64,000 nucleotides of DNA from an uncultured Clostridia bacterium (GCA_948896235.1 CAQUUC010000002.1:154272-218271); one strand, 5' to 3'. Shown: positions 1-8,718, counted from the stretch's first letter. The notes: a model not told the origin generated them from the letters alone. Translations and numbers: made by a program.

Positions 1-69
1 TGTCGCATCACTCAACATTTCTCCATTACCTTTTAAATATACATCATATAACCAATCTTTGAAGGTCAT
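1..69 (-). CDS. Partial CDS, 5' end only, unknown product
   Basis: The first 23 codons of a gene that runs off the left edge. The reading begins MTFKDWLYDVYLKGNG and is preceded on the minus strand by AGGAG about eight bases before the ATG, which is why I call this start. It is divergent from the controller gene at 204, so the 134 bp between them should hold both promoters. Too little is visible to name a family. Confidence 0.6.
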   Translation of the reverse strand, partial: MTFKDWLYDVYLKGNGEMLSDAT

Positions 70-203
70 TATAAAATCTCCTATTTTATTAATATTTATA
101 TTAATTATTCTACCAGAAAAAAAGAGTATTTGCAAATTTGTTACTCATTGTCTGTTGACTAATTTTAGTATTTATTAGATAGTAATAATGAGGTGGAATA
201 TTA

Positions 204-431
204 ATGGATATAAAGGAAATTTTTAGTAAAAATTTAAGAAAATATAGGAATCAACTTGGACTTTCTCAAGAAAAATTTGCGGAGAAAGCTAAATTACATA
301 GAACATATATTAGTGCAGTGGAATCTAAGAGAAGAAGTATTTCTTTAGATAATATTCAAAAAATTGCTGAAGCACTAGAAATTGAAATATATAAATTGTT
401 TTTATCTGAGGATGGTGATTCTAATGAATAA
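204..431 (+). CDS. XRE-family regulator, R-M controller (C protein) type
   Basis: 75 residues that are almost entirely one Cro/CI-type helix-turn-helix (about residues 8-66, with LGLSQEKFAEKAKLHRTYIS as the two helices). Stand-alone HTH proteins of this size placed directly before a restriction gene are the controller proteins of type II R-M systems: they autoregulate and delay nuclease expression until the methyltransferase has protected the host. The start has a GAGGTGG ribosome site. Its stop overlaps the next start by eight bases, so translation is probably coupled. The controller role is inferred from context; I cannot confidently mark the operator (C box) upstream. Confidence 0.75.
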   Translation: MDIKEIFSKNLRKYRNQLGLSQEKFAEKAKLHRTYISAVESKRRSISLDNIQKIAEALEIEIYKLFLSEDGDSNE

Positions 432-1824
432 TGCAGATTTAGGAATCACTATTCAAAAGTTTATATGTGATTATTTTAATGTGCCTATACCTCTTGAAGC
501 CCAAGAACAATTTAATTCTAATTACAATGAAAGTTATATAACACATTCAAATGTTAAAAATTGTATCATATCTGCATTTGAAGAATTGGGATTTATCCCT
601 AAGGAATGTCTTACTTATACTAATTCTATGAATGATGGAGAAAAATATAATCCAAATAATTTCATACTAATGAATTCTAAGACTCTTTCAATTAGAACAT
701 CAAAATCTAAAGATAAAATTGCTCCTAGAGTTGTTGGGCAAGCTGGAATTGATACATTTAATTACCACTTTAATCAGTTTTCAAATAAAAATATAGAAAG
801 CAAAGAAGAAATTAAATCTGTGGTATATAATAATATTCACAAAATGTTACCAATATTCTTTGACTATCTTTTTATCTCAGATTTTACTATATGGTTTCAA
901 TATGACTCTAACGAACAATTAACATATACAATTTTTGATAGAAATCAATTTTTAGATTTAGAATTTGATCGTTTTAACTTTTCTTTCACAAGAAATTTAG
1001 AAAACTGGGTTGAAAGTACTACTTTAAAATATAAAAATAAATCAATTGCAGAAATACAAATACATAAAAATAGAACATTCAAATTTAGATTCATTATGAA
1101 AACTGTCATTGAATTTTTAAAAACAATCACTTTAAATAATGAAACTTTTGGAATGACTGCAGAAAAAACAATTTGCACGTTGTACAATTTAGATTTTCCT
1201 GAACATTTACTACATAGAACATCTAAAATTATAGAGTCTCAAATTAAGCCAACTATTATAGAAGCTTTTCAAAGATTACCTATTCCTATAAAACATACTG
1301 GTTCTGAAACGGGATTTAGAAAAGCAGAAAGTAAATGTCCTTATGATTTTATTTTAAACGGAAATTTTACACTGTCTTTAAAAACGAATACAGGAAATAT
1401 GGTTTGTCCTCCTGAAGTAGGGCAACCTGGTTCTTCTACTTGCTATTTATATTTTAAAGATTTATGCGATTGTAACGAGATCAATGAAACATCTTTTAAA
1501 CAAATGGTATATACAAATATAGATAAAATGCTTCATATATATGCTACTCATTTGTTTGATTCTGATTACTTATTATGGATATATCAGAAAAAAGACAGTT
1601 ATTTTTATAACATATTTAAAAAAGATTATGCATCAAATTTTGAATGGAAAAAAGAAAATATTGCTTTCACAAAAGAAAATATTGAAGATTGGAATGAAAG
1701 CAATACTGTAAAATACAACAATCTATCTATCGGAGAATTTCAAGTTCATAAAAATAGAAATTGCTATAAATTTAGATTTAATCTAACTAATTTAATTAAA
1801 GTAATTGAAGGAGATAATGTATGA
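424..1824 (+). CDS. Internally duplicated protein, candidate type II restriction endonuclease
   Basis: 466 residues made of two homologous halves (about 1-238 and 240-466). Each half carries a VGQ(A/P)G motif, then an (Y)NNIxKML...YLFxSDxxxW segment, then a tryptophan-rich stretch ending in an (I/F)QVHKNR-type motif. The second half retains SLKT preceded by a YDFIL strand, which could be a D...x-K nuclease core; the first half has SIRT at that place. Internal duplication of a nuclease fold with one regulatory copy is known in Sau3AI, so a restriction enzyme is my best guess, but I do not recognise the family. The start at 424 (MNNADLG) is chosen over an earlier in-frame ATG because of the eight-base overlap with the controller stop and a GGTG seven bases before it. 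Confidence 0.55.
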   Translation: MNNADLGITIQKFICDYFNVPIPLEAQEQFNSNYNESYITHSNVKNCIISAFEELGFIPKECLTYTNSMNDGEKYNPNNFILMNSKTLSIRTSKSKDKIAPRVVGQAGIDTFNYHFNQFSNKNIESKEEIKSVVYNNIHKMLPIFFDYLFISDFTIWFQYDSNEQLTYTIFDRNQFLDLEFDRFNFSFTRNLENWVESTTLKYKNKSIAEIQIHKNRTFKFRFIMKTVIEFLKTITLNNETFGMTAEKTICTLYNLDFPEHLLHRTSKIIESQIKPTIIEAFQRLPIPIKHTGSETGFRKAESKCPYDFILNGNFTLSLKTNTGNMVCPPEVGQPGSSTCYLYFKDLCDCNEINETSFKQMVYTNIDKMLHIYATHLFDSDYLLWIYQKKDSYFYNIFKKDYASNFEWKKENIAFTKENIEDWNESNTVKYNNLSIGEFQVHKNRNCYKFRFNLTNLIKVIEGDNV

Positions 1825-2867
1825 AAGGAAGAATTTTTGTTGTAGACCACGATTATATGATAAATTTAAATAAAGATATGGAGATAAAAGCTAAGCTTCC
1901 TCCTTTAGAACGTGCTCAATGGTATAAATCTATTACAAGCCTATTAGCTGATATGTTTCAAATCCAATTGGGTGATTATGCTTTTTTATGGGAAACTAAA
2001 GGAAATAATTCGGACAGCTTTATTTGGGGTGTGTATAGAGTTACATCTGATCCATTTTTTGACCATACAGAGCCTACTTTTATAAAGATAAAAATTGAGC
2101 CTGCTTATTTATTTAAAATTCCATTAACAGAATATGATATTTTAAATGACCCCTATAATAAAATTGATTTATGGAATATTGTTGGGAAAAAAATTGCCGA
2201 AAAACATAGAGCTTCAACCCAATTATCTCCTTATGAAACTGAATTTTTAATTCAAAAGTTAATTGATAAAAATCCATCTTTTACTTATTTGCCTTGTACT
2301 CATATAAAAACTAAAGTAGATAATGAAATTAAAATAAATTTCGATAAGCTTGATAATTCTCAAATATGTACATATTCTGAATTGGACTTCACAAATATTT
2401 CATATATTAATAAAGATGGAACTGTTAAATATGAAAAATTTATGGAATTACTTTTTAATTATTTTATAAAAAATAAGAATTACGAAATTTTAAATAAACT
2501 TGACATAGATATTAATAATATATTTTGGTATGCTAATTATCTACCTTATAGTATGGATAAAAGTGAAATTGATTATTTAATAATGGAAGCTTCTGATAAT
2601 GTAAATGTAGATAAAATTAATGTAATAGAATTTCAAAAAGGTAAATTAGATGAAGACCATATAAATAGAACTTTATTTTATTCTAAATGGATAAATTCTA
2701 AATTAGCAAAAGGTTCAAATTTAGCTAATCCTATACTTGTTTGCGAAAAATTTAATAATTTAGAATCTATAATAATGGAAAAACAAAAATTGTATAATAC
2801 CAAACCCTTAAAAATTTATACAATAAATTTAAAAAATGGGATTATAAATATAGAAAAAAGAAGATAG
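1821..2867 (+). CDS. EVE-like plus PD-(D/E)XK-like nuclease, R-M component
   Basis: 348 residues. The ATG overlaps the previous stop by four bases, so the two proteins are coupled. The N-terminal 110 residues (GDYAFLWE, then IWGVYRVTSDPFFD, then IKIEPAYLF) look like the PUA/EVE fold that reads modified bases. Near residues 250-290 the pattern EIDYLI...INVIEFQKGK...RTLFYSKWI resembles the NucS/DUF91 nuclease core D...ExK, but the lysine position is glutamine (E-F-Q). A glutamine there is tolerated in BglII (D-ExQ). I infer a DNA-cleaving subunit that senses a modified or cognate site; either this or the preceding gene is the main restriction enzyme. Its stop lies in the hairpin interrupted by the IS. 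Confidence 0.5.
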   Translation: MKGRIFVVDHDYMINLNKDMEIKAKLPPLERAQWYKSITSLLADMFQIQLGDYAFLWETKGNNSDSFIWGVYRVTSDPFFDHTEPTFIKIKIEPAYLFKIPLTEYDILNDPYNKIDLWNIVGKKIAEKHRASTQLSPYETEFLIQKLIDKNPSFTYLPCTHIKTKVDNEIKINFDKLDNSQICTYSELDFTNISYINKDGTVKYEKFMELLFNYFIKNKNYEILNKLDIDINNIFWYANYLPYSMDKSEIDYLIMEASDNVNVDKINVIEFQKGKLDEDHINRTLFYSKWINSKLAKGSNLANPILVCEKFNNLESIIMEKQKLYNTKPLKIYTINLKNGIINIEKRR

Positions 2868-2953
2868 CTAATATTGAAGTGAACCCCATATCGTTCACAA
2901 TAAAAAAAGAGAGATGATAAAATAACACCAAACGAAAGTGAGGTGTTATTTTT

Positions 2954-3226
2954 ATGGGTAAACATTATTCAGAGGAATTAAAAAATGAAATTATTCAAAG
3001 ATACTTAAATAAGGAAGCATCTTTAGAAAGATTAGGTAAAGAATATAATATTTCATATAAAAGTATCTTCAACTGGTTAAGAAAATATAGAGCTAATGGC
3101 ACTGTAGAAAATGATATATTTCATACAAGAGGTGCTCCAAAACCAGAAAATATTGATTATAAAGAAAGATATGAAATATTAAAAAAATACCAGGCCTTCA
3201 TAAAGGCACAGCGAGAGAAAAAGTAA
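2954..3226 (+). CDS. IS3-family transposase OrfA
   Basis: 90 residues with the IS3 OrfA helix-turn-helix (residues about 6-50, YSEELKNEIIQRYL then YNISYKSIFNWLRKYR) that recognises the element's ends. A run of A at 3179-3187 (TTA AAA AAA TAC in the OrfA frame) and the GAG AAA AAG TAA at its end are candidate -1 slippery sites; the -1 frame is open from at least 3181 into OrfB, as expected for production of an OrfAB fusion transposase. Start chosen for the AGGTG ribosome site. Confidence 0.85.
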   Translation: MGKHYSEELKNEIIQRYLNKEASLERLGKEYNISYKSIFNWLRKYRANGTVENDIFHTRGAPKPENIDYKERYEILKKYQAFIKAQREKK

Positions 3227-3267
3227 CATTTATTAATTTATATATTAACAAATATAAACTTTCTAAT

Positions 3268-3963
3268 ATGTGTGCCGCCTTAGATATCAGTAAGAGAACA
3301 TATTATAAATATCGTAATGCAGAAGATAAAGACTATTATGATTATTTAATAATAAAAGAAGTATTTGATGAATCTATGGGGACATATGGATATCGAAGGA
3401 TTTGTGATGGTCTATTAATTAAATATGGTGTAATATTTAATCACAAAAAAGTGCAGAGAATAATGAAAAAGTATAGTATAAAAGCTAAATATACTTGTAA
3501 GAAGAAAAATCCAACATATAAAAGAATAGAAGAAAATGTAAAACCAAATTTATTAAATAGAAATTTCAATGTAGATAAACCAAATAAAATCTGGACAACA
3601 GATATAACATATTTAATTTTTAATAATAAACGAGCATATTTATCAACAATATTAGATTTATATGATAGAAAAGTAGTTGCATATAAAATATCTAAAAATA
3701 ATGATAATCAATTAGTTATAGATACTTTAAATGAATCAATAGCTAAAAGAAAAGATGTACATGGTTTAATCATTCACAGTTATCAAGGTTACCAATATAA
3801 ATCTTTTGAATACAAAGCCATATGTGAATCAAATGGAATACTTAAGAAAGAAACTTTGTATAATAATAATATCACATCTTTACAAGAATATATAGCTTTA
3901 GTTGAAAACTGGATAGAATTTTATAATACCAAAAGACTAAAAAACAAGCGAAGATTAAATTAA
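3268..3963 (+). pseudogene. IS3-family transposase OrfB, catalytic site destroyed
   Basis: rve/integrase-core transposase in the -1 frame to OrfA; the frame is open back to 3181, so 3268 is only the first ATG. The first catalytic aspartate is present (WTTDITYL, near residue 110). The second should be HSDQGYQY but reads HSYQGYQY (Asp to Tyr). The segment that should hold the catalytic glutamate (SRKGNCxDNAxxESF in relatives) is missing: GI is followed directly by LKKETLYNN, implying an in-frame deletion of about 20 codons. Two of three DDE residues are lost, so the copy cannot transpose by itself although the frame is open. Confidence 0.85.
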
Positions 3964-4019
3964 ATCTTCGCTTATCTCTTTTTTCGAGTGAACGATATGG
4001 GGTTCACTTCAATCTTCTT

Positions 4020-5288
4020 TTACTTATTTTTCTCATTTAATCCTTTTTCTACCGATAAACCTATTGCTTTTCCAAGTAATGGTGGTACAGCATTACCTAT
4101 TTGAACTAATTGCCACTTTTTTGAACCTTGAAAAATAAAATCATCTGGAAAAGACTGTATAGATGCAAGCTCTCTTGGAGTTAACACTCTTGGTAATTTC
4201 GGATGAATATTAACTGCTCCATGATTTTCCTTTATTGTACATGAAGGTTTATCCCAAGGAGATTTCTTCCATGAGTCAGAATAATTTTTGAATAAACTAG
4301 CTCCTTCTGATACATTTGCCAGTCTCTTTTTCATATCTTCTGTATGTCTTGTAAATATATGGTTTATACTTTTATCTTCATCTATATCCATAAATTTATA
4401 TATTGCTGAACCTAAAGTTTTATAGTCATTTGATGAATATAATGGCTTTGGATGATAATTATTACTTCCTATTCTATTCCCTATAAATATAACACGTTTT
4501 CTTTGTTGAGCAACTCCATAATCTGCAGCATTTAATGTAGTTACATTGATTTCATATCCTATCTCCTTATAGTCATTTATTATTTGAGTTTCTACTTTTC
4601 CATCTAACATTGATCTTAACCCTTCTACATTTTCCATAACAACATAATCAGGTTTTACATTTTTGACTATTTCTAACATTTCTAAATATAAGCTATTTCT
4701 TGGATCCGAAACTACTCTATTACCAGCCATACTAAATCCTTGGCAAGGAAATCCTCCTACAATCAAATCTATATGTTGATTCCCAATAGATTTATATAAT
4801 TCTTCTTTAACTTCTCTAGATCGAATATCTCTTGTTTCTACTCTTTCATCAAAACCTTTTTTATTAATAAAATTATATTCATATGTTTGAACTGCCTCTG
4901 GCATTATTTCTACTGATGCAACAGGTGTAAATCCAGCCATAACAAGACCACAACTTAGTCCACCAGCACCTGAAAACAAATCCACAAATTTATATCCATT
5001 TCTTTCATTTTTATTTTTCCAGGCATCTATATTCCACTCCTTTGATATGTCTATCCAATTTATATCATAGCTATTATCTATTTCATTATTAATTTTCTTT
5101 GTGAAAACACCTTTATCATCTTCATCAAATGCTGTTGTATGTATCCATTCTTTATAATTTTCTTCTGAAATTCTATATTTATTTTGTATTTTTTCTGATT
5201 TCAATTTTTTAGCTGCAATATGTCTTCTTACTGTCTTTTGACTCTTTCCTGACATTTCAGATATTTGCTGTATAGTATAAAATTGCAT
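4020..5288 (-). CDS. DNA (cytosine-5) methyltransferase with N-terminal HTH
   Basis: 422 residues. Residues 1-60 are a MerR/excisionase-like HTH (IQQISEMSGKSQKTVRRHIA). The rest is a full m5C methyltransferase: motif I FVDLFSGAGGLS, motif IV GGFPCQGFS with the catalytic cysteine, motif VI MENVEGL, motif VIII AQQRKRVIFIG, then the recognition domain, motif IX near RVLTPRELASIQSFP and motif X IGNAVPPLLG. It should methylate a cytosine in the site cut by the neighbouring restriction genes. N-terminal HTH extensions in M.EcoRII and M.SsoII repress their own promoter, so autoregulation is likely. The second of two close ATGs (5288) is chosen because AGGAG lies seven bases before it and only one base before the first. 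The last codons overlap the split terminator. Confidence 0.92.
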   Translation of the reverse strand: MQFYTIQQISEMSGKSQKTVRRHIAAKKLKSEKIQNKYRISEENYKEWIHTTAFDEDDKGVFTKKINNEIDNSYDINWIDISKEWNIDAWKNKNERNGYKFVDLFSGAGGLSCGLVMAGFTPVASVEIMPEAVQTYEYNFINKKGFDERVETRDIRSREVKEELYKSIGNQHIDLIVGGFPCQGFSMAGNRVVSDPRNSLYLEMLEIVKNVKPDYVVMENVEGLRSMLDGKVETQIINDYKEIGYEINVTTLNAADYGVAQQRKRVIFIGNRIGSNNYHPKPLYSSNDYKTLGSAIYKFMDIDEDKSINHIFTRHTEDMKKRLANVSEGASLFKNYSDSWKKSPWDKPSCTIKENHGAVNIHPKLPRVLTPRELASIQSFPDDFIFQGSKKWQLVQIGNAVPPLLGKAIGLSVEKGLNEKNK

Positions 5289-5312
5289 AACCATACTCCT
5301 TTCTTAATGTCC

Positions 5313-5341
5313 ATTTTACATGAACTTTAACTAAAAATCAA
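5313..5341 (-). promoter_or_regulatory. Promoter of the methyltransferase gene
   Basis: On the minus strand TTGATT and TAAAAT are separated by exactly 17 bases and sit 25 bases before the chosen start. The spacer carries AGTTAAAGTTCATG, a plausible site for the methyltransferase's own HTH; that last point is inference. Confidence 0.6.
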
Positions 5342-5477
5342 TATTTTTTTACTTAAATTATTAAAATTTATTTTTTATATATTATCAAACATTTGTTTTT
5401 ATTGCAATACTTTTTACAAATTTTTAATATTTATTTCTATTCCATCATAATTTCGACCACTAAGTCTATTTTTTACC

Positions 5478-5506
5478 TTGACAATAGTGTTAAATAAGAA
5501 TATACT
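5478..5506 (+). promoter_or_regulatory. Strong sigma-A promoter of the por operon
   Basis: TTGACA, 17 bases, TATACT: one mismatch from consensus. It lies 60 bases before the porC start, whose ribosome site is AAGGAGG. Confidence 0.9.
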
Positions 5507-5567
5507 TTAGGTAGATTTTTTATATATTTAATATGAAGAAAATGAAAAACAAGGAGGAATTCTATTT

Positions 5568-6146
5568 ATGGATAACTTAGTAGAAATTAGGTGGCATGGT
5601 AGAGGTGGTCAAGGTGCTAAAACAGCATCATTATTACTTGCTGATGCTGCTTTTAATACTGGTAAATATATTCAAGGTTTCCCTGAATATGGACCTGAAA
5701 GAATGGGTGCTCCAATTACTGCTTATAATCGTATTAGTGATAATCCTATTACTATTCATAGTAATATTTATGAGCCTGATTATGTAGTAGTCGTTGATGA
5801 TACTCTTTTAGAGTCTGTTCCTGTTACAGCAGGGCTTAAGGAAACTGGTGCTATTGTTATTAACACGACTAAGGATGCAGAATATCTAAGAAGTGTTCTT
5901 AAAGGATACAATGGCTCAATTTATACTATAGATGCAAGAAAAGTATCTATGGAAACTTTAGGTAAATACTTCCCTAACACAGCAATGCTAGCTGCTATTG
6001 TTAAAGTAAGTGGTGTTATGACAGATGAAGAATTACTTTCTGATATGGAAGGTTCTTTTAAACACAAATTTGCAAAAAAACCTGAAGTTATTGAAGGTAA
6101 TATGAAAGCCTTAGAAATGGCTTTAAAAGAAGTTAAAAAAATATAA
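5568..6146 (+). CDS. porC: 2-oxoacid (pyruvate):ferredoxin oxidoreductase, gamma subunit
   Basis: 192 residues, the usual length. Starts with the family signature IRWHGRGGQGAKTAS and contains FPEYGPERMGAP, both typical of the gamma domain that bridges the catalytic domains of the CoA-dependent 2-oxoacid oxidoreductases. First gene of an operon in the order gamma-delta-alpha-beta, as in Thermotoga and many anaerobes. Cytoplasmic; oxidatively decarboxylates a 2-oxoacid to acyl-CoA and reduces ferredoxin. Pyruvate is the most likely substrate because the alpha subunit matches PorA-type sequences, but 2-oxoisovalerate cannot be excluded by eye. Confidence 0.9.
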   Translation: MDNLVEIRWHGRGGQGAKTASLLLADAAFNTGKYIQGFPEYGPERMGAPITAYNRISDNPITIHSNIYEPDYVVVVDDTLLESVPVTAGLKETGAIVINTTKDAEYLRSVLKGYNGSIYTIDARKVSMETLGKYFPNTAMLAAIVKVSGVMTDEELLSDMEGSFKHKFAKKPEVIEGNMKALEMALKEVKKI

Positions 6147-6165
6147 CTAGAAAGGAAGATTACTT

Positions 6166-6456
6166 ATGACTAGTGATAAAATAAATAAAGATACACCTTG
6201 GCAAGAATTAACTGAGGGTGGAAATATTTACGAAGCTGGAAATGCTATGGAATTTAAAACTGGCGACTGGAGAAGTATTAAACCAATTTACCTAAGTGAT
6301 AAATGTAAACAATGCGGCTTATGTTTTCCTGTATGCCCAGATGATGCAATACCAGTAAATAAAGAACAAAAAAGAGAAGATTTTAATTATGATTACTGCA
6401 AAGGATGTGGCGTTTGTGCAAAAGTATGTCCATTCGGTGCAATTGAAATGAAATAA
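6166..6456 (+). CDS. porD: 2-oxoacid (pyruvate):ferredoxin oxidoreductase, delta (8Fe ferredoxin) subunit
   Basis: 96 residues with two complete [4Fe-4S] motifs, CKQCGLCFPVCP (about residues 46-57) and CKGCGVCAKVCP (about 79-90). These wire electrons from the thiamine site to soluble ferredoxin. The N-terminal 40 residues with TPWQELTEGG are the usual delta-subunit arm. Separated by 19 bp from porC and 24 bp from porA, so cotranscribed. Confidence 0.92.
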   Translation: MTSDKINKDTPWQELTEGGNIYEAGNAMEFKTGDWRSIKPIYLSDKCKQCGLCFPVCPDDAIPVNKEQKREDFNYDYCKGCGVCAKVCPFGAIEMK

Positions 6457-6480
6457 AATTAAAATAAAGGAGAATTAAAT

Positions 6481-7662
6481 ATGAGTATAAGAGAACGTTT
6501 AAGCGGTAATGAAGCAGCCGCTACTGCTATGAAACAAATCAATCCAGATGTTGTTGCAGCATTTCCTATTACTCCATCAACAGAAATACCACAATACTTT
6601 TCAACCTTTGTTAGTAATGGAACTGTTGATACAGAATTCGTAGCTGTTGAAAGTGAACATAGTGCTATGAGTGCATGTATTGGTGCTGAAGCAGCAGGCG
6701 GTAGAGCAATGACTGCCACTTCCGCTAATGGATTATCTTTCATGTGGGAAATGATTTATATTGCTTCTAGTATGAGATTACCAATTGTTATGAGTTTAGT
6801 AAATCGTGCAGTTTCTGGACCTTTAAATATTCATAACGACCATTCTGATGCAATGGGTGTTCGTGATGCTGGTTGGATTATGCTATTTTCAGAAAACAAC
6901 CAAGAAGCCTATGATAATTTAGTAATGGCTCACAGAATTGCTGAACACAAAGATGTTTTACTACCTTTAATGGTATGCCAAGATGGATTTATTACCTCTC
7001 ATTCAATTGAAAATATTGAATTAATCGAGGATGATTTAGTAAAGAATTTTGTTGGTAAATATGAACCTAAACATTATTTATTAAATTCTAAAGAACCTAT
7101 TAGTATGGGTCCTCTAGATTTACAAGCTTATCTATTTGAACATAAAAAGCAACAATCACAAGCAATGGTAAATGCAAAGCAAGTTATTTTAGATGTTGCA
7201 AAAGATTTTGAAAAAATGACTGGTAGAAGTTATGGACTATTCGAAGAATATAAATTAGAGGATGCTGAAATTGCAATTGTATGTATGAATTCAACTGCAG
7301 GTACTACAAAATATGTTGTAGATCAATTACGTGCTAATGGCATTAAAGCAGGACTTTTAAAAGTTCGTGTGTTTAGACCATTCCCAGCAGAAGAAATTGC
7401 TAAAGCTTTATCACATGTTAAAGCTGTTGCAGTTTTAGATAAAGCGGATTCATTAAACGCTTGTGGTGGTGCATTATTTAGTGATGTTACTTCTGGAATG
7501 CAGGTTAATAAAGTAATGGTCCCTACTGTTAATTATATTTATGGTATTGGTGGTAGAGATACCAAATCTACTGATATTGAATCTGTATTTAATGATTTAG
7601 AGAAAATAGTTAAAACTGGAAATATTGATAATCCATATAGATATTTAGGATTAAGAGGTTAG
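6481..7662 (+). CDS. porA: 2-oxoacid (pyruvate):ferredoxin oxidoreductase, alpha subunit
   Basis: 393 residues, full length. N-terminal transketolase-like pyrimidine-binding domain with the hallmark AAFPITPSTEIPQ, followed by VAVESEHSAMSACIGAEAAGGRAMTATS split over two strands, and NRAVSGPLNIHNDHSDAMG, which matches PorA-type enzymes. The C-terminal part (about 260-390) is the transketolase C-like domain (VLDKADS, NYIYGIGGRD). It forms the active site with porB by placing the aminopyrimidine ring of thiamine diphosphate. ATG preceded by AAGGAG. Confidence 0.92.
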   Translation: MSIRERLSGNEAAATAMKQINPDVVAAFPITPSTEIPQYFSTFVSNGTVDTEFVAVESEHSAMSACIGAEAAGGRAMTATSANGLSFMWEMIYIASSMRLPIVMSLVNRAVSGPLNIHNDHSDAMGVRDAGWIMLFSENNQEAYDNLVMAHRIAEHKDVLLPLMVCQDGFITSHSIENIELIEDDLVKNFVGKYEPKHYLLNSKEPISMGPLDLQAYLFEHKKQQSQAMVNAKQVILDVAKDFEKMTGRSYGLFEEYKLEDAEIAIVCMNSTAGTTKYVVDQLRANGIKAGLLKVRVFRPFPAEEIAKALSHVKAVAVLDKADSLNACGGALFSDVTSGMQVNKVMVPTVNYIYGIGGRDTKSTDIESVFNDLEKIVKTGNIDNPYRYLGLRG

Positions 7663-7678
7663 AAAGGAGTGAAATTTT

Positions 7679-8633
7679 ATGGCATATAATTTAAAAGAAG
7701 TCGTTGCAAACAAACCTTCAAGATTTACTGCACGGACATAGAATGTGTGCTGGTTGTGGTGCTCCTCCTGTTGCAAGAATGGTTATGAGAGCATTAAAAG
7801 AAGGAGACCATGCAGTAGTAGCTGGTGCAACTGGTTGTATGGAAGTTTCTACTTTTATATATCCATATACTGCTTGGACAGATTCTTTCATTCACACTGC
7901 ATTTGAAAATGCTTCATCAACTTTATCTGGTGTAGAGGCTTGTTATAAAGCTATGAAAAGACAAGGAAAGTTACCAGAAGATTCACATACAAAGTTTATT
8001 TCATTTGGTGGCGATGGTGGTACTTATGATATAGGTATTCAAGCTCTTTCAGGAGCTATGGAAAGAGGACATGATATGGTTTATGTTTGCTACGATAATG
8101 GTGCTTACATGAATACTGGTATCCAACGTTCTAGTGCGACACCTAGATTTGCAGATACTACAACAAGTCCTGCTGGAACTATTATCCCTGGTAAAATGCA
8201 ATCTAGAAAAGATTTAGCAAAAATCATGGTTGCACATCATTTACCATATGTTGCTCAAACTGCTTGTATTAATAATTTTAAGGATTTATATGAAAAATCT
8301 GAAAAAGCAATTTACACAGAAGGACCATGTTTCTTAAATGTTCTTGCTCCATGCCCTAGAGGATGGGGATATCCAACAGATATGCTTATGCAAATTAATA
8401 AGCTTGCTGTTGAAACATGTTATTGGCCTTTATATGAAGTTATTGATGGTAAATATGTTATTAACTATAAACCTAAAAATAAACTTCCTATTGAAGAATT
8501 CTTAAAACCTCAAAAGAGATTTAAACATATGTTTAAACCAGGTAATGAATGGATGATTGAAGAATTCCAAAAAGAAGTTGACGATAGATGGAATGAGCTT
8601 CTAGCTTTAGAGGAAATGACTAATAAAGAATAA
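7679..8633 (+). CDS. porB: 2-oxoacid (pyruvate):ferredoxin oxidoreductase, beta (TPP) subunit, read through a +1 site
   Basis: Binds thiamine diphosphate and the proximal cluster; conserved MCAGCGAPPVARM, ATGCMEVST and the diphosphate motif GDGGTYDIGIQ...DNGAYMNTGIQ are all present. The proper start is the ATG at 7679 with AAGGAG nine bases upstream, 16 bases after porA. In that frame 18 codons (MAYNLKEVVANKPSRFTA) end at CGG ACA TAG. Skipping the C of CGG gives GHRMCAGCG without a gap, for a 317-residue product. The frame-intact ATG at 7704 has no ribosome site and would replace the conserved N-terminus with unrelated residues, so I reject it. An inactive beta subunit would make the whole operon useless, which argues for recoding. 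Confidence 0.88.
7733..7735 (+). other. In-frame CGG, +1 recoding site in porB
   Basis: GCA CGG A. Zero frame meets TAG one codon later; after skipping the C, GGA (Gly) continues into GHRMCAGCG. Confidence 0.85.
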
Positions 8634-8641
8634 AATCATAG

Positions 8642-8675
8642 AAAAGACTAGAGATTAAGATAATCTAGTCTTTTT
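8642..8675 (+). terminator. Intrinsic terminator of the por operon
   Basis: Eleven-base arms AAAAGACTAGA / TCTAGTCTTTT with a short loop, ending in a T run, nine bases after the porB stop. Confidence 0.92.
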
Positions 8676-8689
8676 GGTTTATATTTCCA

Positions 8690-8718
8690 TTTACTTTCAT
8701 AATCTCACTTGTTATAAT
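8690..8718 (+). promoter_or_regulatory. Promoter of the small gene at 8750
   Basis: TTTACT, 17 bases, TATAAT; 31 bases before the ATG. Confidence 0.75.

Larger units (their letters stand above)
2875..4011 (+). mobile_element. Degenerate IS3-family (IS150-like) insertion sequence
   Basis: 1,137 bp bounded by perfect terminal inverted repeats that start TGAAGTGAACCCCATATCG (left, 2875 on) and end with its complement at 4011; the symmetry continues two bases outwards (AT), so arms are about 26 bp. Two overlapping frames (orfA, orfB) give the usual IS3 arrangement. No convincing target-site duplication is visible beyond the dinucleotide AT. The insertion point lies in the loop of the terminator between the two convergent R-M transcripts: AAAAGAAGAT at 2856-2865 pairs with ATCTTCTTTT at 4012-4021. 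Confidence 0.9.

Noticed and set aside
2873..4013. Target-site duplication around the IS
   Set aside because: Only AT is shared and it is part of the extended inverted repeat; no 3-4 bp duplication can be shown.
7704..8633. ATG at 7704 as the porB start
   Set aside because: No ribosome site, and the residues it adds are unrelated to the family; the ATG at 7679 has both.
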